The position numbers and the translations under genes are program-made. From contig OZ005609.1 in the NCBI GenBank assembly GCA_963930655.1, forward strand, positions 13,312,501 through 13,376,500: DNA of 64,000 nt, written 5' to 3'. The notes under the pieces are model-generated. The model saw only the letters and a program-made list of their open reading frames with translations. It made no database searches and was not told the DNA's origin. This stretch comes from Myrica gale (taxonomy: Eukaryota; Streptophyta; Magnoliopsida; Fagales; Myricaceae). Shown piece after piece: positions 33,575 through 46,140 of the stretch (the stretch's first letter is position 1; the number at the start of each line of letters is the position of its first letter).

Positions 33575-36000
33575 ATGATGACAAAACCATGTTAAAAACT
33601 ATAATTTGCTAACAAATAGAAAAACTCCCCCTGAGAATAAGCAGGAGTTTTTCATGACATTTTTAGCAAAAAGGACTTTAGGATTTTACAAAAAATTTGC
33701 AAGAGTTTCCTTTGTAAATGGAGATTTTCCAAAATTCAAAAACATGAAAGAACACTTCTATAAGCTTCCTTCCATCTTCCCAAACTTCCAATTTCAATCA
33801 GAACACAAGACTTCATTATGATACCAATAGAAAGTTAGGAATACTACCTTTGAAGCAAGTCTCATTTTTTCTCAATGAAGTGCAAAAAGATAAGCACTTC
33901 TCAAATCCTTATAGATATACCAATGAGATAATCAACAGATGTGAGCATAACCAAATGATCAATTGAAGATAGATAAATATTAGAGATGTGCATAGATAAG
34001 GTAAGTCAAGTGATCAACCAATCATCAAAATGAAATGTTCTCTTTAAGAGTTAGGAAATCAATATAATACTTATAAACTTCTCCAAACATCTCCACATAA
34101 TTCTTCTAATTTCTCCCCCTTTGGCATCATCAAAAATAGAATACGGGGAGGGCAAGAGCAGTTGGCTATTTAGGTAGGAGTCTTTGAAGTGGAGGTGAAA
34201 TGTTTGGATTTCTTGATAGGAGGAGGATATTCAATCTCACAAAGTGGTGGAGAACCAATATGTCTATTTCATTACATAAGGCCGAAGATCTCTATCAGCT
34301 TCCATTTGCACCTCTGTTGCCTTTACCATATCCTCAACTAATGATTTTACAAATGCCTGAAGCTCTGCAGAAGTGGAGGCAAGCTCATCAACAATATGCT
34401 AAATTAAATTACTATCCACATGGATGTTGTTGCTGACTTGATGCATAAGACCCCTCATATCCTTCTTAAGATCCCCAAAACACTTTGTAGGAACACCACT
34501 CAGCTTCGTAATATCTTCAAATCTCTTCTTCATACTAGTGGTCATGTCCTTCATAGTCTTACCCAATATTTTCGATTTCTTCTCGATTTCATCAATTGAA
34601 TCCTCAAGTTTTACTTAGGTGAGGCTCACGAGAACTAGCAACATGAAATACGAAAGATGATCCAATTTACAGCGAGGGAAAAGAAATAGGTGTTTGCTTA
34701 CCCAAAGAAGTCCTATTTTCCGCGGGAGTCCTTTCAGTTTCAGCCTTTTCCTCAGAATCTGAATCCCCTTGCTTAGGTGTCATCACACTTTTCTTCACCC
34801 ATTTTCCATTATCATTTTGAACAAACCCCAGCACCTGAAGGGTTTTCTTTGGGTTTTTCTCTTACTTCCCCAGTCATATCAATCTTCAAGGATATTAAAT
34901 ATATGCATGAAAAACATCTCATAGACATCTCCAAGAATATGATGTATTCGAATTTTTCAATTCTTGGTAAGATAATGTTACAAACCATATGATGCAATAA
35001 ATGTCTATGAACAATCAATCTACTGTCAGTGGATTTAATAACCTCATTAAGGGTTGGATTATCCAATACAACCCTAAATATCAAGTGGTTCTGCCTCTGA
35101 TAACCCCATCCATCTGTAAGCATCAAAGAATTTCTTTTTCCATCATTAGGAGCAGAAATCAGGGAGTTTAATGAAGCAACTGATATGACTAATATCTCCC
35201 CAAATTCACAAGCAAATCCTATCCTTGAAATTCAAACATCTCTTTAAAAACAAAAGCATTCTCACTAATCCATTGAAAATCAGTCCAACAACCAGCAATA
35301 ACCTTTCAGTTTCTATAAACTTGAAGACAACGAAGTTTACACAGCCTGCCCTAAAAATGCTGACCTCTGTATAAAGAGCAGGTTCCTCAGTGTGTTTTTT
35401 TTTCATGCCCTAGAACTGACAGATGATAGCGTCTGATGAGAGGGACACTTGGAGCGGTCGGAAGACATCTCTGCAGTGGCTGGATAAGGGAGTTGAAGGC
35501 TATTGGCGATGGAGATTTTTCTAGGAGGGCAACAGGTAAATGGAATTTGTGAGGGAGAGTGGGTGATGCTTGCCGTTTGGGAGAGAAAATAGGGTCTGTT
35601 AGATGAAGAAGTAAAGTGTTGACCCATTTGCCCTAAAGAGTATAAATATAACATGAATGCCCCTCATTTTAAAAACACTGTACTCGTTATAAGTGTCGAC
35701 ACATTGGCTCCATGTGTTGACACATTTCACATGTTTCCGAATACATTTTAAAGGAGCTCTCAGGCATGAAGCTTATGTGTTGACACATTCATATATAGTG
35801 TCGACACATACTCCCTTAGTGAAAACAGTCATGAAAACCAGAAGTGTTGACACTTGTTTTTCCATGTGTTGACACATGCCATGTAAAAAGAATAAGCATG
35901 ATTTTAATAGGAAACAAATAGAGAGCAACTTAACACGCATATTAGAACATGTCTAAAGCAATCAATAACATAATCAATATGACAAATCAAGCACAAATCA
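33575..36000 (-). pseudogene. Extra coding region downstream of pol in copia C, degenerate
   Basis: On the minus strand about 35126-34812 reads STDSRLIVHRHLLHHMVCNI and LPRIEKFEYIIFLEM, resembling the extra (sometimes called envelope-like or plant-transposon-protein) frame found after pol in SIRE-type elements. It is followed by GDSDSEEKAETERTPAENRT. A second purine tract, AAAGGGGGAGAAA, is near 34108-34120. Bases 35690-35880 hold six GTGTyGACAC motifs also found in the LTRs. Many stops; no product is expected. Confidence 0.5.
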
Positions 36001-36534
36001 CCAATTTAATCCAAAAGAAATCTCATTTCAATAAGATATCTGAAAATTCTTTTAACCACGAGTAAATGAGATTCCTCAGGATAAGATTGGAAACTAACAC
36101 ACATGCATACACTTAAACATTATATTAGGTTTACTCATAGTAAGGTAAAGAAAAGATTCAATCATACCTCGATACCTCGTGTGTACAACCTCTTTACCTT
36201 TTTCATCATTTCCATTTGGGTTGATGGACTCATTAGTGTATCCATTGGTTTTAAGTTGTCCATCCCAAATCTTTTGAGTAGGTCTCTTGTGTATTTTGTC
36301 TTGGTTAATGAAGATGCCCTCATGATATTGTTTGATTTAAAGCCCGAGAAGATAATTCACTTCTCCCATGAGGCTCTACTCGAATTCACCTTTCATGACT
36401 ATGGAAAATTCTTCACAAATAGACTCATTAGTAGAACAAAAAATGATATCATATATTTGAGCAATAAGCACATCATTTTCCTTTTCCTTAGTAAATAGAG
36501 TGATATCTATCATACCTCGTGAAAATCCATTTTC
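36000..36534 (-). pseudogene. Copia C: C-terminal reverse transcriptase, broken
   Basis: The minus strand reads ENGFSRGMIDITLFTKEKEN, then DVLIAQIYDIIFCSTNES, where the usual IYVDDIIF has lost the VD pair, so the catalytic aspartates are destroyed. MKGEFE, YRGMIESFLYLTMSKPN and ESHLLVVKRIFRYL follow. RNase H beyond this is missing. The upstream half continues at 40313 after the solo LTR. Confidence 0.85.
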
Positions 36535-36539
36535 AATAA

Positions 36540-39500
36540 TATAAGACCCCGAAGAAACCCGTGTCTACTTCATTACTAAATGAAGGACTCCATGGCCTAT
36601 TCTGTATTAAAAGAAACCTTGCTTGGCCAAGGCATGAGTTTATGTTAAGAAAATGTATATGTAATTATTTTGAATTTCTAATATGTGATGTTATGATTTA
36701 AATGCTATGGATGGAATTTAAATTATATAGTAACCAATTTCATGTTGCTAGATTAATTGTATATTTTCCTTCAATATTCTTGATTTTAATTTTTGAAGGA
36801 TTTTCTTATGAATGATTTTGGATTATTAAGACTTGCATGTTGGGCTTAGAAACCTCAAATAATGGGCTGATATTGGGCTACCCATTTATGGCCGGTTATT
36901 GGATGTAATTGGGCCTTGAAGTTGTGTCATATGGGCTGCCCAATTACACATGATGATGGGCCCTTGAAGTGTGATGTTGGGCTGCCATGAGACTTATAAC
37001 ATTTGGGGTATATTGGGCTTATAATGGCATGCTAATGGGTTGCCAAATAATCATGGAGATGGGCTTTGGAAAGCATGATATTGGGCTGCCATGAAGCCCG
37101 TGGCAATGGGCCTTGAAATGGTGTTATTGGGCCTTAAGGAAGTTGGACATTAGGCCTAAGCCCTTAGGCTTATGAATTGGGCTTTAGGATATGATGATGG
37201 GCCTTGAATTAAGGGCTTAATGGACTGCCCAATGGGCCATGAAAATTAGATTTATAAAGTTAGATTAGTGGAACTAATCCTATTTAAGTTTCCTAAGCAA
37301 CTAGATTAGGATAAGTAAACTAGGTAGTTGGAATTCAACCAAATGAACTAATTGGTGGAACAAGCCTTTAAATAAGAGTTGGAATTATGTGGAGGGGGGA
37401 GGTACACGTGAAAGACAAGAGAGATTGAATTTTGTGGTGGGGAGAGTTATACTAGAAAGGCAATAGAGACAAGAGGGAGACAAGGGATGAAAAAGCTGAA
37501 AAATTGCATGGAAGAGGAAAAGACATCTTGGCCGAATAACATGGCTAGGTGCATGCCATTGTCTTACACGCCTATCACCCTTTTTCCCCTTCATTTGTGC
37601 TCATTTGTGCTACCATTAGTCGACCAACACAAGGCCAAAGGAGAGAAACACAAGCATAGGAGAGTAGAACCGAAACTAAGAGAGAAAGGGAGAGGAAGAG
37701 AGAACCAAGGGAGAACCGAAACTTTTGGACCCAAAAGGCTAAGGTTTGAGCTGCTGTCAAGGGGATTTGTGTAAAGGGAAGAAGGAGGACAAGGAAGAAG
37801 AAGAAAGGAGAAGAAGGAAGTGAAGTAAAAGAGGTGTTGTCCAAAGGAAAAAGAGAAAAGGAACAAAGGAGCACTAAGGTAAAAACCCTCTTGATGGCCG
37901 AACTCTCTTGTGTATAGATCTTAGAGTTTGAGTTGTTTCATGCTTGGATATGGTGAGATCTGGAATGATTAAGAACCTTAGGTTGTTTAGTAGGTGAAAG
38001 AGAGGAGAAGCTTGCAAAGGAACAAAGAGAAGGGAGAAGGAGCAACAAGGTAAAATTTGGATCTCACATTTTCCTTGCTAACTGAACCCTTTATGTATTG
38101 GGATCTTGGGTTTTTATGTTTTATTTTGGTTGGATTTTGATCATGGTTATGTGTAAGTGTTAGATCTGGACATACATGTTTTAGATCTAAGGTTGAATGT
38201 TGGAAAATGTAAGAAAGGGACAATGAATGTTAGATGAAGTTAGATCTAAACCTATGTTAGGTTTTGTTGGATGTAAGTTGGATATTTCCTTAAATCTAGG
38301 GTTGTTGAGGTGTCTAAAGTGTAGATCTGGCCATGTGGTTATGAATAATGAAGATATGAAGTTGATACATGCAAGATAGGTGATAAAATGCAAAGGATAT
38401 GCATGTTGTGATTTTGGGTATGAAAAATGTGATGTTTAGGTGTATGGCCGAACCATGTGTGCCCTAAATCCTTGAGAATGATTTTATATATGCTTGGATC
38501 TGTTGGTTGACCATACTATGTGTAAGTTTAGTAATCTATTGCATGAAAATCAACCTTGAAATGTGAAGAATGCATGCAAAGCAAAAGAACCGAAGAAAAC
38601 CTAGTAGTGTTGTGATATTTTGGTGTTGGCCGAATAATGCTATTAGTGATAACTTGTGTTTGTGTTTTGATTTTTAGATCCTAAGTTGTGAATCTATTGA
38701 ATGGAGGAATGGGTCACCATTGGAGATAAATTTTGATTAAGAACACATAGAACTTGGTGTTGGTCGAATGCCTAATGTGTAGAGACCCTAATTGCAAGTT
38801 TGTGATAAATGGAAATATAATTGATCAGGATGGATAAATGAGATTAGGGTTGGCTAATCGGATTAAAGGATATTAAGGCTTAGAAGTTAGGGTTATAAGG
38901 AATTAGCAAAACCTTGTGTTGAAAGCATGTACTAAAGATTTAATTAGAATAAATAGGTCTTGGCCGAATTTATTAAAGTGAAGTACACTTGTAAAGATTT
39001 TATTAAGTACATTAAATAATGGCAGACTTGGATTTAACCCTAATCTATTAATTGATTAAAACCCTAATCGGGAATAGATATATAAATATTTTGTAATAGG
39101 GTTTAATAATTGAATAACCTAAGTTTAGATATTATTAGAAGAGTAAATAAAATACTTTAAATGATTAAAAGAATTTCAGTGATATATATATATATATATA
39201 TTTAATAATTACGTGTTATTTCTTAAAGTCTAAGAAATATTTGAATCGCTTGTAGGCGATCTACGTGTTTTATACACTACCAAGGAAGACCAAGAGTAAG
39301 TGGATACTGTAAGTGGACAGTAAGTGTTCCTTTTTCAAAACTGGAATGACACACTGCATCGTTTCATGAACAAGCATGAGAGTTTAATCAAGCATGACAC
39401 GACATGTGCATTGCATGAATTTTTCAAGAAGAATGTTTATGCAATGATTTTATGGAAAGACTATGAAAAATTTTATGAAACGATAAGTTAAGTTAAAGGG

Positions 39501-40307
39501 CACTGGTCGGTACCGTACCATCAAGATGGACTCCCATACCGAAGGACGAATGCGAGAAGGATGGGTGAATCCACGAGGCTGTGCAACCACACTGAAGGAC
39601 ATTGAGAAGGCGTGGGCCTCCAAGGGTCAAGTCTAGCCACTGAAGGACGAATGCGAGAAGGTGCGCTAGCTGATCGTATGTAAGGTCTCCAAGGGAATTC
39701 GGGGACGGTTTCAAAGGGAACGCACAACCCTGACTTCAGGGGTTAAATGGAGCGAGCCCGCAAGTGAAAGATATGAAATGGTTGTGAAAGGCCAAGAGTG
39801 GCACAAATATGACTAAGTAATTTTCAAGGGCCTGGGGCCGAATTTAAGCAAGAGCATATGCATATCCATGACATGCATGTGCATCACTTATCAAGTTCTT
39901 TTCTTTCATGATTAAGCAAGCATAAGTCAAGAGCATGTTTCAAAGTTATGTATTTCCCTTACTGAGTCTTTTTGACTCACGTTTTTAAAAATTGTGTCAT
40001 TCCAGATGCCACAGGTGAAGAGAGTCAGGAGGACTACCTGACTTAGAAGGACCCAGATGATATTCTTATTTTGATTTATGGTGACCTGATCGATGAGATC
40101 CGTCACTAGTTGGATTCTAAAATATTATATATGTTTTGTATGCAAACTTAATGAGAACCCTGATTATGTAAGATTTAACTCGAATCCCTCGCGATCTTGT
40201 ATGTTTCCGCCGTAAGCAAGTAAGTAAGTAAGTAAGAACGCTGGAGCTATCCGGAGAATAGCTCGCGGCTGTCACGGTCCCTACGGGGTGCCGTTCAGGG
40301 CATGACA
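36540..40307 (+). repeat. Probable solo LTR of a large gypsy (Tekay-like) element
   Basis: Flanked by the duplicated AATAA (36535-36539 and 40308-40312), it breaks the copia C polymerase between FL and IENGFSRG. It starts TATAAGACCCCG (probably a mutated TGTAAGACCCC) and ends GGGCATGACA, the form of Tekay/Del LTRs. No gag or pol is present. Inside are a GA-rich leader-like zone (37390-37880), the hairpin GAGTCtttttGACTC (about 39964-39978), a TA microsatellite (about 39182-39201), repeated GAAGGACGAATGCGAGAAGG words (39540-39660) and an (AAGT)n run (about 40213-40236). At 3768 bp it is long for an LTR; a small non-autonomous element is the alternative. Confidence 0.7.
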
Positions 40308-40312
40308 AATAA

Positions 40313-41880
40313 GGAAGGAACTTAACCGTTCATACCATGCTTGAGATGCTTGCTTCAAGCCAATAGTGCTTTTGAGAGCTTGAACACATGGTGTGGTAGC
40401 TTTTCATCTAAAAAACTAGGAGGTTGTTCTACACACACTTCCTCATAAAGATAATCATTAAGAGATGCATATTTCACATCCATTTGAAATCATTAAGACA
40501 TGCAAAGGCAAGCAACATGCAAAAAGATTCTAATCTAGCCAGAGGAGCAAATGTTTCATCAAAATCGATTTCCTCTTTTAGATTATAACCTTGGGCTATT
40601 AACTTTGCCTTGTTCCTTACCACATCCCCAGATACATCCATTTTGTTTTGAAAATCTCATTGAGTACCAATAACTGGATGGTCTTGGAGTATAGGAACTA
40701 GATGTCATACCATATTTTTCTAAAACTTGTTTTACTTCATCATCCATGGCATGAATCCAACTTTTATAAACTTTTGCATCAGAAATATGCTTTGACTCAA
40801 TTTGAGAAAGTAAGGCAAAATTACTGGCTAGAATATAGGAAGAGTGAGTTCTTACACATTTCTCCACATTACCAATGACTTGATCAATATGATGATTTCT
40901 GACAAACTTCCAAGCCTTTGGTAGATCATTGTTACTTTGAGGTGTTTCTCTTTCAAGGTCTTTTACATCTTGTTCTTATGGATGAGAAAATTTCTTTTCT
41001 TCGCTTGTAGCTTGTTTCTCAACATATTTTTAAAGATCTACAAATTCATTTTCATCTCTTCTCATAGAAAAGATAGATTCATAAAATACCACATGAAAAG
41101 ATTATTCAACAACTAGAGTATGTTTATTGAAAATACAAATGATTTTGCTAGAAGTTGAATAACCAAGAAAGATACATTCATTCTCTTTTGCATCGAGCTT
41201 TTCCAAAATATCCTTGTTGTTGTTGAGCATAAAGAATTTGCATTCAAAAATATGGAAGTAACCAATGATGAGTTTTCTATCATGTCATATAGCTCATATG
41301 AAGTTTCCTTAAGAAAGGACTAGTCATGCAACAGTTCATAATATGACAACTTGTACTAATGGCTTCAGCCCATAAGTAATCAAGCAAGTTATTTTCACAT
41401 AGCAAGGATTTAACCATTTCTTCAACAGTCTTATTCTTCCTCTTGTTAAGAAGTTCTAGGAGCTGAAAAATTACGAATAATACCATTTTCACAACAAAAC
41501 TTTTCTAAGGAGGAATTTTCAAAAATCTGTTCCATAACCACTCCTCATGCTTGAAATAGCAAAACCTTTTTCATTTTAAATTCTCTTGGTAAGTTTTTCA
41601 AAAGCATGAAAAGCCTCATCTTTATGAGCTAGGAATATAACACATGAGAATCTATTGAAATCAACAATAAGAAGAATATTTTCAAGAATGGGATTAGGAG
41701 ACATATACCAATGATACCAACACCAAGTATCTTTCCTTTATCAATATCACCAAATGTAATTGATCACTTTTCTTTTGGGCTAAGAGATTTGAACCAACTC
41801 TTATCCCCTATAATGTGATTGGAGCATCCGCTATTAATGACCCAATGTTCCTTGACTTGGATAGTCTTCAAGCACTCCTA
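40313..41880 (-). pseudogene. Copia C: protease, integrase and N-terminal RT, broken
   Basis: The minus strand reads WVINSGCSNHIIGDKSWF (protease, with Asn in place of the active Asp) and DIDKGKILGVGIIG. Further on are KRKNKTVEEMVKSLLCENNL and YLWAEAISTSCHIMN (integrase), then SQIESKHISDAKVYKSWIHA, MDDEVKQVLEKYGM and YERLSSFL (RT). Frames are interrupted repeatedly. The catalytic residue loss marks a dead copy. Confidence 0.82.
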
Positions 41881-41888
41881 CAAAAAAA

Positions 41889-43536
41889 TCACGTCTTGCT
41901 TTTTGGTACCCAAATCATTTTGGGTCCTTTGGTGTTAGAAACGGTTTCCTTCACCTTGTCCTTTGGAATCCAAACAAGTTTAATATTACTAGAAGATTTC
42001 TTTCTAGCTGGACAAGTATGTGAGATATGACCAGATTTTCCACAAAAATTGCACAAACTATATGATTTAGATGATTTCTTGATAGTATATGAATAAGATT
42101 TTTGATCGTTGAAAGAATCATATCCGATGCCACTTTTGTTGAAGCAACATCTTTGAGAACTAAGAAGAATGTCAAGATTTTTCTTTCCTTGAGCAAATCT
42201 TGCAAGATCATTTGTAAGAGAGTCAACTTTCCTTTTTAAATCATTGTTTTCAAATTTCAAATCATTTGACTCTTCTTGCAAGACATTTTCATTTTCTTTT
42301 GTGACTCTTGCAAGATTCTCTCCAAGAGAAACAACTTGAATTTTCAAAGAATCATTTTCTTGACTAAGAGTTTCAAGGTTCTTTTTAAGACAACAATACT
42401 TTGAAAATATTCTTTTCAACTCAACATGTTGTTCATCAAAAGCATCTTGTAATTCCTCAAAAGTAAAAAAGTCAAATGAAGAATTTTGTACCTCATCTTC
42501 GTTATCATTTACCATAAAGCAAAGGTTTGCAACTTTTTCATCGCTCTCACTGCTACTTTCATCGGATTCTCCCCATGCAGCCAAGAATGCTTTCTTTTTG
42601 TCTTTGAAATCCTTTGACTTCTTGTGTGTCTCATCATTGGGGCATTCCGACTTTGTGTGACCCAGCTTCTTGCATCCGAAGCAGATGATTTCATTCTCTT
42701 TGCTGCTATCACCTTTGTAATTTGATTTTCTTGAAAATCGTTTATTTCCTTATTTCTTGTAGAAGAACTTCTTGAATCTCTTAGTGAATAATGTCATTTC
42801 CTCATCATCCTCAGAGGACTCATCCTCACTAGAGTATGTGGCATTTAGGGCTAGACCCCTTTTTTCCTTTGCCTTCATCTTTGTCTCCCTTAACTTGATT
42901 CATCTCGTGGGTCATGAGAGATCCCATGAGCTCATCTAGGGAGAGCTTCGTCAAGTCCTTAGCTTCTTGAATAGAAGTAACCTTGGGTTCCCAAGCTTTA
43001 GGAAGACACCTGGGAATCTTTCTTACCATTTCATCGTTAGTGTACTCTTTACCAAAAGATTTAAGTCCATTTATGATATCAATAAAACGAGTAAACATAG
43101 AAGAGATAGTTTCATCAGATCTCATCTTAAAAAGCTCATAGCTATGAACAAGCATACTAATCTTATTTTCTTTAACTTGATTCGTACCTTCATGAGTTAC
43201 TTGAAGTTTATCTCAAATTTGTTTCGCGGTATCACAACTGGAAACACGATTAAATTCATTTGAATCAAGTGCACAATATAACACATTCATAGCTTTAGCA
43301 TTTTGAGACATAATTCTAAGATCAACATCATTCCATTCATTCTCATCTTTCAACTCTTCATCCTTATCCCTAGGAAATGTAGGACCATTTGAGATAACTC
43401 TCCATATATCATAGTCCACGGCTTGGATGTAAATCCTCATCCTAGCCTTCCAATAATTGTAACAAGTGTCATTGAATAAGGGAGATCTATTTGTGGATTG
43501 ACCTTCAGCTAAGGAGGTACTAACAAAGGTTGTCAT
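41889..43536 (-). pseudogene. Copia C gag, UBN2 type with two zinc knuckles, frame broken
   Basis: From the ATG at 43536: SPLFNDTCYNYWKARMRIYI, DYDIWRVISNG and MNVLYCALDSNEFNRVSSCD, then a stop near 43213. It resumes with KISMLVHSYELFKMRSDETI, SFGKEYTNDEMVRKIPRCLP and SLDELMGSLMTHE. A knuckle CFGCKKLGHTKSECP lies near 42640-42690, an acidic and coiled-coil stretch at 42200-42580, and a second knuckle CNFCGKSGHISHTCP near 42010-42050. Only a few breaks are present, so decay is moderate. Confidence 0.88.
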
Positions 43537-43571
43537 AGATAGAGATATTAAACCTCAGCTCCGATACCAAT

Positions 43572-45309
43572 TGTGAGTTTAAATGACAACCCAAGAGGGG
43601 GGGTGAATTGAGTTTACAAAAACTTTACCCCTTTTTGACAAAAACACAGATCTAAGAGATACTCCTTTTTAACAATTAAAACTGAAAGTCTGAATGTGTT
43701 TAAGGCTAAGCAACTATAAGCAATGAATGATAAAGCTTAAAGCACAAACATTATGGATATGAGACAAACAATAAGAGAGATAGAGTTAAAGAGATAATAC
43801 CGTATTTTTAGGTGGTTCGGTCAACACTTGCCTACGTCCACCCCCAAGGCAATTGACTTCCTTGGGCTTCCTTCACTATTGTCCAATAGCAAATACACCT
43901 TAGCTTCCCGGGTGTTAAGGAACCTTTACAAAGCATTTTGCGAGCTCATGCTTCAACTCTTACAAATCCTCACAACCTAGAGGATTTCTTCTACTCTCAC
44001 AAGTAGGACCAAGTGTTTTCCCAACACTCAAAGGTTTTACAAATGATGGCTACAAGGAAGGCTCTCTAAGCCGAATGAGCAAATGAGGCATACAAATATG
44101 GAATGGCTCTCTAAGCCAAATAAGCAAATGAAAATCTCACAATATGTGGAATAACTCTCTAAGCCAAATTATCAAATGGAAAGCTCAATAGAGTACAAGA
44201 GGATTAGATTTTAAAAGGAAATCTAGAGTTTGGAAGATATGAGCACAAGCCTTTTTAGTAGATGTGATTTTCCCTCTTCTTCAATGCACTTTCTCTCTCT
44301 AGAAGCTAGGGCAAGGAGTGATTGCAAGTGTGTTGTCCCTTCTTCAAGAAATCTCTCTCTCTTTGGAAGCTAGGTCGTCAATGATAAGCTGGAGAAGAAT
44401 ATTTGACAATGGAGCTTTGATCTTGAATGATTCAGCAAGTGAAATCTTTGGATTTTGGACTTTCTCTCTCTAGATGTGCAATATTGGTCGAGCTCTCTCT
44501 TCTCTCTCTCCATCTTCTTCTTTTTATAGCCCTAAGGTCTTCAACGGTCATTAAGGGTCTTCTTGTAATGTTAGAGAGCCGTTGGAGGTCATTTGAGACC
44601 ATTTGAAGAAGTTTGGAATGAGTTGACGTCGTTTCCAGATTTTCTGCACAATAGCACAATGTGTCGACACATTGATTGTATGTGTTGACACGTTGAACTT
44701 GGTCCTGAAATGTAAAGTCTCGGGTGTTAGTTCAATGTGTCGACACCATGGTCCAATGTGTCGACACCTTCAACACTTAGTCAAAAAAATCGTTTTGAAG
44801 GCCAGAAAATGTAAACTCTCGGGTGTTAGTTCAATGTGTCGACACTATGCTCCAATGTGTCGACACCATGCTCCAAAGTGTCAACACCATGCTCCAATGT
44901 GTTGACACTTCCAACACTTAACCAAAAAATCACTTTGAATCCTAGAAAATGCAAACTCTCGGGTAGTAGTGCAATGTGTCGACACCATGGTCCAATGTGT
45001 CGACACTTCCAACACTTAGTCTGAAAAATTTGTTCTTTGCCAGCAGCACTCCAATTTTAACTTCAAAGCATCCAAATCATTCCAACACTTCTTTAAACAC
45101 CTACAATATGAAAAATTGACCTTATCAACTTGTGTAATGGTGTTCAAGTGCACTTAGAAATATTTTAGAGAGATAACCTCAATCATTTTGAAATATAGCT
45201 TGGAAATTGTGGATTGACAATGTAAAATCTAAAGTCTTCAAAGCACTTAGAATTTTTGTTATCATCAAAATCAATTATGGATTGTTTGCAAAACAACCTT
45301 GGGCTAACA
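43572..45309 (-). repeat. 5' LTR of copia C (full length)
   Basis: 1738 bp, adjoining the primer-binding site. It contains about ten copies of AATGTGTyrACAC (44655-45010), including several of the palindrome TGTCGACA. It keeps the roughly 500 bp (43610-44130) lost from the other LTR. Confidence 0.92.
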
Positions 45310-45415
45310 GACAACATCTCTGCTGATTATAAATTTGGGTGATTTAGGATCATTATACCAAAGTCTGTATCCTTTTACCCCACTAGCATATCCAATGAAT
45401 ATGCACTTCTACACC
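45310..45415 (-). pseudogene. Copia B: integrase C-terminal fragment
   Basis: The minus strand reads KCIFIGYASGVKGYRLWYND and PKSPKFIISRDV, the conserved GYxxGxKGYR block at the end of copia integrases. The next residues, VFDEF, are at 32329, and the join restores the frame with one copy of GACAA. Upstream it meets gypsy gag sequence at about 45416, so the rest of integrase, protease and gag is gone. Confidence 0.88.
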
Positions 45416-46135
45416 ACATTCCTCTGGATACTACATTCCACTATAGCAGCTCACTCCACCAATTCAGCCAAGTTGCCAAAGTTATGACTACACGCCCGAT
45501 CAAAGATTCTCGGATGTAGTCCTTCCTCAAACTTCCTTGCCTTCTTGTCCTTATCGGGAATCAAATAAGGAGAAAAACGCGACAACTCCATGGACATCGA
45601 CCCTTTACCAGATTAGCAAATTCCCCCGCCTTAGCATCCCTAGCCGATCTAGGGAAATACCGATTCAAAAATTACATCTTGAACCTCTCCCAAGTAATCG
45701 GTGCTCCCTGAAGCTCTTATTCCAGTCACGTGCTCCTGAATAGCCATTATTTATTTGCTTCCACTACATCAACTTCTACTCATTAGCGCAACTCAACACT
45801 CTAAATAGCTCCCCGATATCCAAGATCCAATTCTCAATAGATACCGGGTCAGTCTAGTCGTTAAAAACAGTTGTGTGTCGTTGGTTAAAATGGTCAAAGG
45901 AACACCCTTCGATACGTTCCTCGTGGCGATTGATGTTCTGTTTCATTTGCTAAGCCATAAAACCCACCAACTTCTAAAAAATGTATTATGTATTGAACCC
46001 AAGGTTCGGTTGTCCTTGATCACGATCCGGGCCCTCGTCTCCCGTATTCTCAACCATAACTTCCCTGAGAAACAACATCAACATTACTATAAAAACCACA
46101 ACAAATGATTCAAGCCTAGACCTTTTAAACCTCTA
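45416..46135 (-). pseudogene. Gag remnant of a degenerate gypsy element
   Basis: The minus strand gives FLNRYFPRSARDAKAGEFAN, then in other frames [20 protein letters not shown] sequence and VVITLATWLNWW (GHNFGNLAELVE in the parent), matching the gag of the Tekay-type element at 27000-27400. Stops and frame changes are frequent. It stops abruptly where copia B integrase begins. Confidence 0.8.
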
Positions 46136-46140
46136 AACTA

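Larger units (their letters stand above)
32330..45309 (-). mobile_element. Copia element C, SIRE-type, with a nested solo LTR
   Basis: It is bounded by the duplicated target GACAA (32325-32329 and 45310-45314) and starts TGTGAGTTTAAATG and ends GGGCTAACA on the plus strand. The primer site is TTGGTATCGGAGC, beside the right LTR (43558-43570), and the purine tract AAAAAAGGGGGAGAT is beside the left LTR (33560-33574), so transcription runs on the minus strand. Gag has a UBN2-type domain and two zinc knuckles; pol is broken and lacks most of RNase H; an extra coding region lies between pol and the 3' LTR, as in SIRE-type elements. Total 12,980 bp, of which 3,768 is a later insertion. Confidence 0.92.

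Noticed and set aside
37385..37874. Three overlapping Leu/Ser/Phe-rich frames on the minus strand
   Set aside because: They read the complement of a GA-rich leader-like zone in the solo LTR and have no domain.
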